From a virus, in IMG/VR virus record IMGVR_UViG_3300021356_000097, positions 1 to 31,533 of that record: a stretch of 31,533 nucleotides of DNA; one strand, given 5' to 3'. This document shows positions 26,301-31,533 of this stretch, one piece after another; the first letter of the stretch is position 1, and the number at the start of each line of letters is the position of its first letter. The position numbers and the translations under genes are program-made. Below the pieces are notes generated by a model that was not told the origin of the DNA, ran no database searches, and saw only the letters and a list, made by a program, of their open reading frames with translations.

Positions 26301-26926
26301 CTCAGAGGAGGAGTATCTGCTGTTGGGAAAAATGTAGTACCGAAAGTGGGACTATTTACATCGGTATCTTCAAAGTTAACTAAGTTTGGAGCACGAAGAT
26401 TCAGTGCTGGGTTGACGATAGTGTCAATATCCAGGTTTAAAATTTGTGCAGTATCAGAAATGATAGAACGAGTCGTTCTAATCTGACCTTCAACGTCAAG
26501 TTCAAACTCAGGGTTGGCAGTATTAACACCAACACGAACGTTTTGAGAAGCGTTTTTGTTTACAAAGATAGCTTCTTTTTGGTTAGCTCCAACACCAACC
26601 GCCACAGAAACATTGTTATCACCTTGTAGAGTTACTGATCTTCTACGGCGATACGATACTGTGTTACCAGCAACAATAGTGCCGCTGGCGGAATCGGTAA
26701 TTGTAAAATTATCATCATCAACTACGGTGATGGTGTAGATGCCATCCGTAGCTCCACCCGAGGTGAAATCCAGGTAAAGAGAGTCGTTACTGTCGAGTCC
26801 ATGCGACGGACTGATAACATTGACAGTAGTTAATTGTCTGAAGTAAGTGGCGTTAATCCATGCGCCAGTGTTTACTACACCAGAACCTTCGATTCTTTGC
26901 TGTTCTGAATTAAAATTGAGACTCAT
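17354..26926 (-). CDS. Giant tail fibre protein, 3190 aa
   Basis: One uninterrupted frame encodes about 330 kDa. Residues 38-95 are a beta module (SHGLDSNDSLYLDFTSG) that recurs near the middle. Residues 231-345 form a pectin-lyase-like beta-helix start (VSSTIGSDTNDGRSAARPVATIKKAA). Several HGLxTGDxxxY...GLxxGxxYYV repeats follow. About residues 1095-1345 hold two copies of a helical module (CKDDVVDFLKSL...AAKYYVD and CVDDIIKILKAF...AANLYIN). A cysteine-containing beta segment comes next (GCEIDG; FCQDGIVCQSGG). The C-terminal third has features of T4-type distal fibres (WHAGNDG, ADKLDNYEG) and ends ITINNGNTITIANGGSWSII, a tip typical of cyanophage fibres. It is probably the main long fibre. 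It begins 12 bases after the 176-residue gene. Confidence 0.9.
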   Translation of the reverse strand: MSLNFNSEQQRIEGSGVVNTGAWINATYFRQLTTVNVISPSHGLDSNDSLYLDFTSGGATDGIYTITVVDDDNFTITDSASGTIVAGNTVSYRRRRSVTLQGDNNVSVAVGVGANQKEAIFVNKNASQNVRVGVNTANPEFELDVEGQIRTTRSIISDTAQILNLDIDTIVNPALNLRAPNLVNFEDTDVNSPTFGTTFFPTADTPPLSDQSRRIATTDFVYKVATNDTGGRVYVSSTIGSDTNDGRSAARPVATIKKAAQIAYGLQKATPDPSDEYVSIIVSGGEYLEDNPISLPRNCSLIGDNLRRVVVRPINADRHMVKASNETYVNGVVFRDALQNASDPQSEVIHTWNFAFVFDDKQRLYYEPEVRQIPAVPGDQFRGENIFKVTFTNHTGTTATPGVGFYVQGGSSGTQGRVQSVTFTGTGATQAATGFVTILVTSGPTATFNQAESIFYDSASFANIITDINNPSVSLRFEVADTESLRPELETISNQIFQHTVDSERETLQFIPDATNIPDVLTDRITIPGHRLATGSAVSYNRDGNPVIPGLIDGTVYYVRSVDSNTIELYDTWENSTTITEVEGRKDITGTSTGYHYLTSGNIMPENNQIFIERHGLVSGDPLEYRSSSLGDIGGLTNDTRYYAYKYNDNWIALAASAADATNKNASGADDPVLIDITSAGKGDHRFDLSNNLVSVSTIDCSLTTQQAYNGVLVTSTGTNFHTFEVGQEVNLYGFTSSTIDFGGAASYAYSQTGNAIEVTITSTDASLVGTLWGNLTSLGEAGLKFNFTSGTAVSKTYHIDSFGTGSSHPSLPANTALGVGYGVYDVGTNTVRFTLKAPDSKSTTGSLTIADNIADLNGRKYVTHRIERADGYSLQFAVRGNYSVFNAALDPTGDQTVISASNYVLASLRNSPYVFTKSEPVSDRFRDGAEAIRANQNHIAEEAYAFVKSHHTSSVTRGTQPVIDSVNYSTILGNTRAGTYSVSGTTCTVTVPLGHAGYALQTYNFTFSGSLGAASYQIADQTDHRTFTITLPNSNNDGETGTVTYLTPLPHITPGSLPYGDRYADASSLILANADMIAEMAVERMIAEQSFTVPTGTQNCKDDVVDFLKSLTYNLTYGGNDQVYDAAKYYVDGAHVAGEENESVIAFNYSRDLAIAAMRNETFASAFTTYNLGGYTQVKDTSITQDIQSPACQDVASTITTLFGVLTTAIGSTGNPGNLSGVTRTYAEGDQQCVDDIIKILKAFQFDLRYNGNSKIVEAANLYINSGAIQFIANEVDFSRTVYAKAKELAVKAIRNDLTTGSFSQITPVANGSVTVDSVQPECANVVAALTTNWQILDTTLSTSTAYSGTVTNPDPLITELGSGGYSFPLLSDNLDLPVIEASPYIQNSSLISFLGGSGCEIDGAKVATPNVPRPGLKVDGQGNITAKFDPQGKSMVASAFTIISFGGTAYNITNDGYTQLVSVFAIFCQDGIVCQSGGYASVTNSASNFGTFALRATGFRAEPYAFDIGTVQSVTNEVDGNGVATGRQTLRIGGTTLTNIPIEDYIVKFDGLTNTNTAIEFIVLETELISGSPGTQIVADITINQSLDLTETSTSTVYSYANGNLSSGLVNRTIKLHRPSVVNSSSHTWEYSGSGNTYAALPQNGGVGLGTAYEAAEQAFGQVYTSGTNEFGDFKVGNFVTIFNRTGAISFVGTVSISELSSIKIVGGNITITGFSADDNLGGAFASDSILPTQAAVKDYISNNLGPYLNQPYSTNAVPSALVQLTASGKINIDQIPALRPFNITSVASTAARLAIEDAEAGDIAIETSTETFNVAPGSINTSNEQITITGHGLSTGDALIYTQGTAAIGGLATGNTYYVYVVDANTIQLAVSEANAQIPTAIDLTTQGTGTQVFTTQGTAVSYILENDLESQFLAFQPNSAFTFNNGDIIVGSSTTARGTVTGYNDGRVFKYNISNGGGGYTGDFSLTISAPDDTVNGVQAAATANVSNGVVTAVTITNFGQGYYSQPTVTPQASPTANNAVIAAEIEGRVDIDIANNIKFDAGDFILDQGLVNEGTGTYSQNNSNVVSITETSHGLANADLVYLDFTSGTAPDGFYTINVINVNEYTIQSVNSTTTSGNINRKRIIDLSRVINTSASNAANWTQLTSTNIDASNIVAGTIDPERLAARGAANSNTFLRGDSSYEFVIQSLKPETADAMLISGSITDSSYIDSITISNGGTGFTDGNYQNLPVEGGSNTGGGSITGSDDNVARANYVVSGGVITSASITDSGTGYAADFTVTIPAELGSGTNAVLTANKGTINRVYGNASIDIRKGNDLTPSSTIYGNYGVFKFRKDVANQAIGNQSEGGFIVTANGEVSIDQGPGSKLNADFLHGNPASYFEDATNLLSGTLDPARLANTTYNISISGTADTANRVFNDVTALSSNPTPSTSGAGISAALRNNAATGLNDGASTHGVLTYRREATGNAATQLGFTSNNNLYIRGNSGSGNVYGNWAKMWSSANDGPNLNDPSQPARTGGLNADKLDNYEGLWYQSGYNFGDTRGVGVIGDPFLPEVLGREKIFLENLYVHDTGNKYTLYIPKYHVNSGTNGNINNGGTYTIYSDSNATNNIGSIVVDANGVSEQTGPTGDIYSLVTGSITFVGVNTNANIAIFGPNPGTKWTVTSSNEIASGSSQIFGLTDNPVGAKLQIGKGNVTTTPSIDFRSSGLAANYDVQFFISGGNATNGQGTLRINAADFTFNGNTVWHAGNDGASSQLDAHYVDGYTQNSSNVNNTLVRRTGSGDINISDLYADQGIFSNNGTGALSIGDGNGITFGKVTTNTAALKGKGNGNQGFIRFGNDSNSFGWNGSYLSYNNVFFRNGRIGIGDSNPGSPLEIVRQGDSSQLFADFRDGRSGYHRITFGGDGSSPFMTFSDTSDDSGWQLGADDNNQSWFVIKGFANASGALTTTFQGARNSASLCIYSATNRVFMNKGSGVSTGAGSTLTVGGAIETDNRLISTVATGTSPLAVTSTTVCTNLNADLLDGYQALGLPYFGSSVNVWLNDAGGQPRFYFGNNSHTFFRTGDNFYWRSDNDTSMGSVDGNGGTWTFYSGGDQNQTNYRVEVRGQNGLNINTSSVGLSSGQRSVVLRADGDKQWIDTYGVFKRNRQTIGENITVSSSDNCMTAGPITINNGNTITIANGGSWSII
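17404..17411 (-). promoter_or_regulatory. T4-type late promoter (TATAAATA) for the fibrinogen-like adhesin
   Basis: A perfect TATAAATA, preceded by C, lies inside the last codons of the 3190-residue fibre gene, 54 bases before the ATG at 17350. It would let the adhesin operon be expressed apart from the very long fibre transcript. Because it also encodes part of TINNGN, chance is possible. Confidence 0.6.
22905..23640 (-). repeat. Duplicated helical module inside the giant fibre gene
   Basis: Two units of roughly 110-130 codons, starting near 23640 and 23240, share a pattern. It begins with a Cys-containing helix (C-x-DD-[VI][VI]-x(2)-L), then Y-[GN]-GN, an AA-x-[KL]-YY/I helix, a long A-rich helix ending A[MI]RN[ED], and a final Cys-containing helix (PACQDVAS / PECANVVAA). 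Divergence is high, so this is an old protein-level duplication. Confidence 0.7.
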
Positions 26927-26938
26927 TTATGTTTACCC

Positions 26939-27469
26939 TTAAGTAACTAGAGTGATATCTAATACACCGATCCACTTAACTGTGGAAGATGTGGTTACAG
27001 TTGCAACTTCAAACGTAAAAAATGGATCTGATCCGATCGTAAATGCGTCTGGAGTGACTGACCAAGATTCTTGTCCTGGTGGATTGTTTCTAAGAATGTT
27101 TTCGTGTGATGCAGACACCACAGGAGAACCAGAAGCAGTATGAATTACAACGTCATAAGTGCTTGCATGTACGTATTGAGAAGATGTAGTCTCCTGCCCA
27201 AATACATGTGCCCTTACAAAAGCAACACTATTTTGTCCTAGAGGAATACTATTTGATGCCAGAGGCGTAGTTCCATCAAGGGACAATTGCATGGTATTAT
27301 TAGATGCATCAGTTACTCTTTTTAATAGAAAAGTATCTTTATTGGCATCGGTAAAACTATCACTAGTCATGTGCATAGCAGAAATATTCTTCAGAGCACG
27401 CTCCGTAGAGAGAACTTCTGTAGCCGCTACTGCATAGCCTCCAATAGACGAAAAATTGTTAATCGGCAT
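26939..27469 (-). CDS. Structural protein of unknown function, 176 aa
   Basis: The product is beta-rich, Ser/Thr-rich and contains no membrane segment. Recognisable stretches are INNFSSIGGYAVAATEVLSTERALKN at the start and FFTFEVATVTTSSTVKWIGVLDITLV at the end. It has the look of a small virion jelly-roll or collar protein, but I do not recognise a family. It begins about 20 bases after a TATAAATA late promoter and ends 12 bases before the giant fibre gene, so the two are probably one transcription unit. A role as attachment or base piece for that fibre would fit the order, by inference. Confidence 0.75.
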   Translation of the reverse strand: MPINNFSSIGGYAVAATEVLSTERALKNISAMHMTSDSFTDANKDTFLLKRVTDASNNTMQLSLDGTTPLASNSIPLGQNSVAFVRAHVFGQETTSSQYVHASTYDVVIHTASGSPVVSASHENILRNNPPGQESWSVTPDAFTIGSDPFFTFEVATVTTSSTVKWIGVLDITLVT

Positions 27470-27489
27470 GACTTTAGATTACCTTAGGT

Positions 27490-27497
27490 TATTTATA
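27490..27497 (-). promoter_or_regulatory. T4-type late promoter (TATAAATA) for the 176-aa and giant fibre genes
   Basis: A perfect TATAAATA on the minus strand contains the TAA stop of the upstream gene and lies 20 bases before the ATG at 27469. It is the obvious promoter for the fibre operon. Confidence 0.8.
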
Positions 27498-30400
27498 CCT
27501 TGACCTTAGTGGTTGTAAACCTACCAGTGAAGGATGTGGATGATGTTGCGGCAGACGATTTAGCGAGAGCAATTGTAACAATACCACCAATAACGGAGAT
27601 AGAAACGTCAATCAAATCGTTATCAGATGTTACTGAGTTGGTGACAGTTGCGTATGCATTTGTACCTGCTGCAGCACATATGGAAGTTACTTCTACCATA
27701 TGCACTTTGCCGTCATCACTTTCAATTGTGATGAGAGATTTTGCTCCTTTGAAATCACTTCTAGTAAACTGAGCAAAGGAAGTTGATGTTGTGAACGATG
27801 ATAATTGACCACCCTCAACACGGCAATCGTCAAGTTCTACGAAGTCTGCTGTAGAATCGATTACGGTAAGATATGATTCTGTGCCTGCTTGCCATCCACG
27901 GTTAACTTTGAATCCCGCTTCACTACCATTTGCATCATAGCTAACAAACGGTTTGTTATCCATGAACGTAACAAGATCCTGATTCAGGACTTCTTGCTTG
28001 GTGAATGCGGCAGTTGCTCCACTAATAGTGTCAACTTCAAATGTGACATCATTAGCAGGTGTAAGTCCACCTAGGAGGTCACCAGCAATAGTAATTACTT
28101 CATCAGCAGCGTATAATGTACCACCACTGTTGATAGCGACTGTTGATACATTTCCAGATCCATCGATCGTGACATCGAAAGTTGCTCCAGTACCATCAAT
28201 TTGAGCACTAGAAGCGAGGTTTGTAAAACTACCATTTGGAGTATATGCTCCGTTTGTTGCTGTAATCGTAGCAGCATCAATAGTAGCAATTACACCTTGA
28301 GGAGGTACAGCTCGGAGTCTTAAACCTCCACTAATTTCAAGATCTCTCTTTGTTCTAATAGAAACAATTGCAGATCCTCGTGAAAGGAATTCAAAAGTAT
28401 TTCCTGTTGTTGATGCACTATCAAAGGTAGTAACAGATGGATAATCAAATTTGAATGAAGCTGCGTCCATTCTAATTCCCGTCATATTACTGCGGAAAGT
28501 CATCAAAGTATTATTCAAGCTGAGGTTATTGACACCTGCAGCATAGAATTCAAAAGTATCTTCATCCTGACCTGGAGCAGACTCAGTAAGGATGTAAGTA
28601 TCCTGGTCAACGTCACGAACACCACCAAGAGAAACAAAGTCAGATCCGTTATAACCCTCAAATTGTAATTGAGTAGTATTGAAGCGAACCATACCAGTCA
28701 GTCTGTTCGCTGTCAATGGTCTCTGGTTTGTTGTTCCAGAAGGAATAACCAAAGCACTGTTAGTATCGATTCTTACATCCTTTCCATTTTGAGGTTTGAT
28801 ATCAATACCAGCACCTTGAATGGCAGTAATCGTAAGAGTTTTTCCACTTCCACTTCCGATGTTAGATGTATCCAGAATGAAAGTATCACCAGACTTGTAG
28901 TTAAATCCAAGATATCCTGTAGAAGGAGTGATTGCAGTGATGTCTCCACCAGCGATGGTAACATCAAACTCAGCACCAGTTCCATTTCCAGTTGTAGACG
29001 CTACTGCTACTCTTGTATAAGATCCATCAGTATATCCAGTCGCAGTTCCAGTTGCACTTACGATCTTGACTTGACCGAAGGAAAGAGTTGAAGTTAAACT
29101 GCTGTTGCCAATAGTGTTATCTACAAGTTTCAGATTTTTACTTGCCTCAACAAATCCTTCAGATGAAAGATCACCTGTATTAGGTAATATGCTGAGAGTT
29201 TCTGAGGTTCCATCTGTAACTTGGATGAGATTATTTACATCTCCAGTGCCTTTGAGGATAAGATTTCCTTGTCCTTTTGGAGCAACACTAATATCTACAT
29301 TAGCATCAGTACCAATTGCAGTGATAGAATTATCATTTCCAATTCTAAGTTGAGTTGCTTCAGCGCCAATATCAACTCGTTCGTTGACTGCATCAATCTT
29401 GAAGAATGGTGTGGTTTCTGTTAAGTTTTGATCTACTACAAAGTCAGTAGAGAGATCGAATCCAGTTGCGCTAATACTTCCACGTTGCGTTCCAGAGATA
29501 CTCAGACCAATATCATCAGTACCAGCGGCGTATAAACCAGTCGTTAAACTATTCTGCAGTGCAAACGAAGGAGTAGTTGCAGATCCATCTTGGATCTGGA
29601 GTTGACCATTTGTGATTGTGTTTACAGTGCCATTAGCAGTTAAGTCTCCAGTTAATATAGATGTACCACCAACAGTCAGATTAGTTCCAACTTGTACAGT
29701 TGCAATGCTTTGAATATCTGGAGATTGTAATAATCCAGCAGAAGAAATAGAAGCACCATTACTAAAACTTACAGCTCCAGTCTCAGCAATGTTGAAATTG
29801 GTGCTAGTAAGTGAACCATCAGGACTGTATTGGAATACTTCGGTTTCATTTACACTACCAACTGCAATCGATAAATTAGATCCACTTCCCATTGGACTTG
29901 TATCCAATGAAAGAACATCACCGACGCTAAAGTTAAATCCTGCTGTTGATGGTGTTACAGAGTTGATAAATCCTGCTTTGGTGATTGTAAATACAAATCC
30001 ACCACCGTTACCTACACTATCAATCGTAGCATCTTCGACGCCAACGGTATCGTTTACTGCGTATCCAGATCCAGATGGAGAAATTAAGGTTACAGAACTA
30101 ATTGAGGTGTCGTTTGTAGTGATCGAAAATGCAAATCCAGATCCACTACCAGCACCAAGATAAGTATTATCCGTAGATAAAGTATCACCTACTTTATAAT
30201 CATCGCCTTGTGTTGTAATTGCAAACGAGGTAATCGTGCCATTTGCAGCAACAGTAACATCAGCAAGAGCGCCAGATCCAAACTCACCAACAGATCCAGC
30301 AGAAACTGTTAACTCTCCACCCCTTCCCATACCAGCACCATGCGTGGTGCATACGTAAGTAATAGGACCAGTAGCAGCAGATTTTACAACAACCTCAGCA

Positions 30401-31533
30401 AAAGCACCAGCGGTACCAGCAGTTCCCCAGTTTTGAACTACATACTCACCAAAAGTATATGTTCCTAAAGTCCATGGGTGACCAGTGTTAGAAGCATCTG
30501 ACTGGTCAAATCGATATGTGTTACTAGTATTTAAGTTGATGGATGGGGTTTCTTGTCCGTTGATTGCGTATCTATCTTGGTTTTGCGACCATGCAAATAC
30601 CGTACCACTTCCACCACCACTAGCAGTTGCAGTATCGCTAACAGTAAACTGAGAAGAACCAGTATTCAGATAAACATAAGTATCGTTACCATCAGTAAAC
30701 ACGAAAGTTACTGTACCCGATCCACCAGAAGGATCTGTGATGGTATTACCTACAGCGATAGTTCCAGTAACACCTGTCAGTTGTACTAAATCTCTCTGGA
30801 TAACAGTTACCGCATATGTAGCAGATGGACTATTATTAAAGAGTTGTACATTATTATAATCTGCAGCAGTATAACCACTACCAGCGTTAGTGATGTTGCC
30901 ACTAAGACCTAAAATTGTGAAAGATGCACTTGCTCCAGTTCCAGAACCAGTAATGGTTCTAAAATTAGATTGATATACTCCTGGAGCGTATCCAGTACCA
31001 CCATTAGTAATCGTTCCCTGTAATGGAAGAACTTCAACGTTTAAGTCTGCTCCGAATCCATTACCGCCAAGGATGCTTACTGTTGGTACTGAGGTATAAC
31101 CACCACCAGGAAGATTGAGAGTTACTGAAGAAACTTCTCCAGTTAATTTATTAATAACTGCAGTAGCTTCTGCATCTTGGTTTGTATCTGGACTTCCACC
31201 GATAAAAGCAATCGTAGGAATTACAGCATATCCCTTACCTACAGTGTTAAGAGTTACTGAATCAATTCCGAAACCGATAACAGAGGTAACAGCACCACCG
31301 CTACCAGTAGTATCTGTTCCATCAGGAGTAACTGTAACTGTTGGAGCACTAGAATATCCATCTCCTTGACCGTTTAACGTCACTGTGGAAATTGGAGAAC
31401 CACCAACAACAGTTAAAGATGCAGGTGTGGTTGGGGATCCACCAGTGATAGTCACGGATGGTGTAGTGCTATAACCAATACCTCTAGATGAAATAGTGAT
31501 AGCACTAATAGCACCAGAAGTTAAAGTTACTGT
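27493..31533 (-). CDS. Large virion structural protein with GxGY repeats and a cupredoxin-like domain (5' end missing)
   Basis: The frame is open to the right edge, giving 1346 visible residues. The first ~190 residues are tandem beta repeats of the form V-x-L-x(3-4)-GxGY-x(3)-P-T-[VI]. A cupredoxin-like domain follows at about 330-415 (H352 in GHPW, C395, H398, M402), then more GxGY-type repeats (SGSGYAVNDT). Near residue 931 is the GTTNQRP...GMVRFNTT module seen in the short adhesins. The end is a beta-rich tail. It is probably a baseplate-proximal fibre or tail decoration protein. The GTG at 31455 is not a start: the 26 codons before it continue the same repeat. It precedes the fibre operon and its stop is buried in that promoter. 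Confidence 0.85.
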   Translation of the reverse strand, partial: TVTLTSGAISAITISSRGIGYSTTPSVTITGGSPTTPASLTVVGGSPISTVTLNGQGDGYSSAPTVTVTPDGTDTTGSGGAVTSVIGFGIDSVTLNTVGKGYAVIPTIAFIGGSPDTNQDAEATAVINKLTGEVSSVTLNLPGGGYTSVPTVSILGGNGFGADLNVEVLPLQGTITNGGTGYAPGVYQSNFRTITGSGTGASASFTILGLSGNITNAGSGYTAADYNNVQLFNNSPSATYAVTVIQRDLVQLTGVTGTIAVGNTITDPSGGSGTVTFVFTDGNDTYVYLNTGSSQFTVSDTATASGGGSGTVFAWSQNQDRYAINGQETPSINLNTSNTYRFDQSDASNTGHPWTLGTYTFGEYVVQNWGTAGTAGAFAEVVVKSAATGPITYVCTTHGAGMGRGGELTVSAGSVGEFGSGALADVTVAANGTITSFAITTQGDDYKVGDTLSTDNTYLGAGSGSGFAFSITTNDTSISSVTLISPSGSGYAVNDTVGVEDATIDSVGNGGGFVFTITKAGFINSVTPSTAGFNFSVGDVLSLDTSPMGSGSNLSIAVGSVNETEVFQYSPDGSLTSTNFNIAETGAVSFSNGASISSAGLLQSPDIQSIATVQVGTNLTVGGTSILTGDLTANGTVNTITNGQLQIQDGSATTPSFALQNSLTTGLYAAGTDDIGLSISGTQRGSISATGFDLSTDFVVDQNLTETTPFFKIDAVNERVDIGAEATQLRIGNDNSITAIGTDANVDISVAPKGQGNLILKGTGDVNNLIQVTDGTSETLSILPNTGDLSSEGFVEASKNLKLVDNTIGNSSLTSTLSFGQVKIVSATGTATGYTDGSYTRVAVASTTGNGTGAEFDVTIAGGDITAITPSTGYLGFNYKSGDTFILDTSNIGSGSGKTLTITAIQGAGIDIKPQNGKDVRIDTNSALVIPSGTTNQRPLTANRLTGMVRFNTTQLQFEGYNGSDFVSLGGVRDVDQDTYILTESAPGQDEDTFEFYAAGVNNLSLNNTLMTFRSNMTGIRMDAASFKFDYPSVTTFDSASTTGNTFEFLSRGSAIVSIRTKRDLEISGGLRLRAVPPQGVIATIDAATITATNGAYTPNGSFTNLASSAQIDGTGATFDVTIDGSGNVSTVAINSGGTLYAADEVITIAGDLLGGLTPANDVTFEVDTISGATAAFTKQEVLNQDLVTFMDNKPFVSYDANGSEAGFKVNRGWQAGTESYLTVIDSTADFVELDDCRVEGGQLSSFTTSTSFAQFTRSDFKGAKSLITIESDDGKVHMVEVTSICAAAGTNAYATVTNSVTSDNDLIDVSISVIGGIVTIALAKSSAATSSTSFTGRFTTTKVKV

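Noticed and set aside
17354-26926. Fourth cupredoxin-like site in the giant fibre (HPSLPANTALG segment)
   Set aside because: There is an HP motif but no Cys-x2-His-x(2-4)-Met segment behind it.
26927-26938. CATAAATG before the giant fibre gene as a late promoter
   Set aside because: It includes the start codon itself, so a transcript from it could not carry the start; the TATAAATA at 27490-27497 serves the unit.
28669-29091. Plus-strand open frame of 140 codons
   Set aside because: It is antisense to a well-supported virion gene, has Ser/Cys/Ile-rich low-complexity content typical of reversed repeat sequence, and has no promoter or ribosome binding site. The other plus-strand frames (for example 1865-2275, 25682-26065 and 29789-30163) fail for the same reasons.
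31453-31455. GTG as start of the large protein at the right edge
   Set aside because: The 26 codons upstream are open and encode another GxGY repeat (SSRGIGYSTTPSV), so the gene continues beyond the window.
1-31533. tRNA genes, CRISPR arrays, insertion sequences, integrase or attachment sites
   Set aside because: I found no cloverleaf-like sequence in the short gaps, no regularly spaced repeats with unique spacers, and no transposase or recombinase motifs in any accepted gene.

Overview
The window is a virion-morphogenesis region of a T4-like marine myovirus, most probably a cyanophage (Kyanoviridae-type). Every gene I accept lies on the minus strand, so transcription runs from base 31533 towards base 1. 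Support for this reading: the neck and packaging genes come in T4 order (gp13, gp14, gp15, gp16, then gp17), genes are packed with overlapping starts and stops, composition is AT-rich, and T4-type late promoters ([T/G]ATAAATA) sit in front of several genes. The host cannot be read from this stretch; a marine cyanobacterium is an inference from the style of the genes. I see no tRNA, rRNA, CRISPR array, transposon or integrase, and no gene-free stretch longer than 300 bases.

Layout in transcription order. (1) 31533-27493: 3' part of a very large virion protein made of beta-rich GxGY repeats, with one cupredoxin-like domain. (2) 27469-26939: small structural protein behind a late promoter. (3) 26926-17354: a 3190-residue tail fibre in one reading frame. 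(4) 17350-12230: an adhesin/enzyme block with one fibrinogen-like and two LamG-like short fibres, interleaved with two different Fe(II)/2-oxoglutarate oxygenases and four small unknown genes. (5) 12179-6774: an 1801-residue protein combining a prodomain-like N-terminus, a cupredoxin-like domain, a complete subtilisin-type protease, a second cupredoxin-like domain, six Ig-like domains and FN3-like ends. (6) 6771-3209: gp13, gp14, gp15 and gp16; gp14 and gp15 carry extra inserted modules. (7) 3187-1198: six small genes, including a paralogous pair and a Cys-rich basic protein. (8) 1214-847: a tiny two-gene unit with its own sigma70-type promoter and its own terminator. (9) 834-1: 5' part of the large terminase gp17.

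How the parts work together: gp13/gp14/gp15 join the filled head to the tail, gp16/gp17 package the DNA, and the large fibres and lectin-like proteins very likely form host-binding and decorating parts of the tail. The oxygenases could modify virion or host proteins and the subtilase could process virion or host-surface proteins, but both roles are inferred from fold and position only.

The most unusual items are: three domains with the full His...Cys-x2-His-x(2-3)-Met ligand set of type 1 copper proteins inside virion proteins; an intact subtilase fused to such domains; a late promoter placed inside the loop of a terminator hairpin; and the sigma70-driven mini-operon wedged between the two terminase genes.
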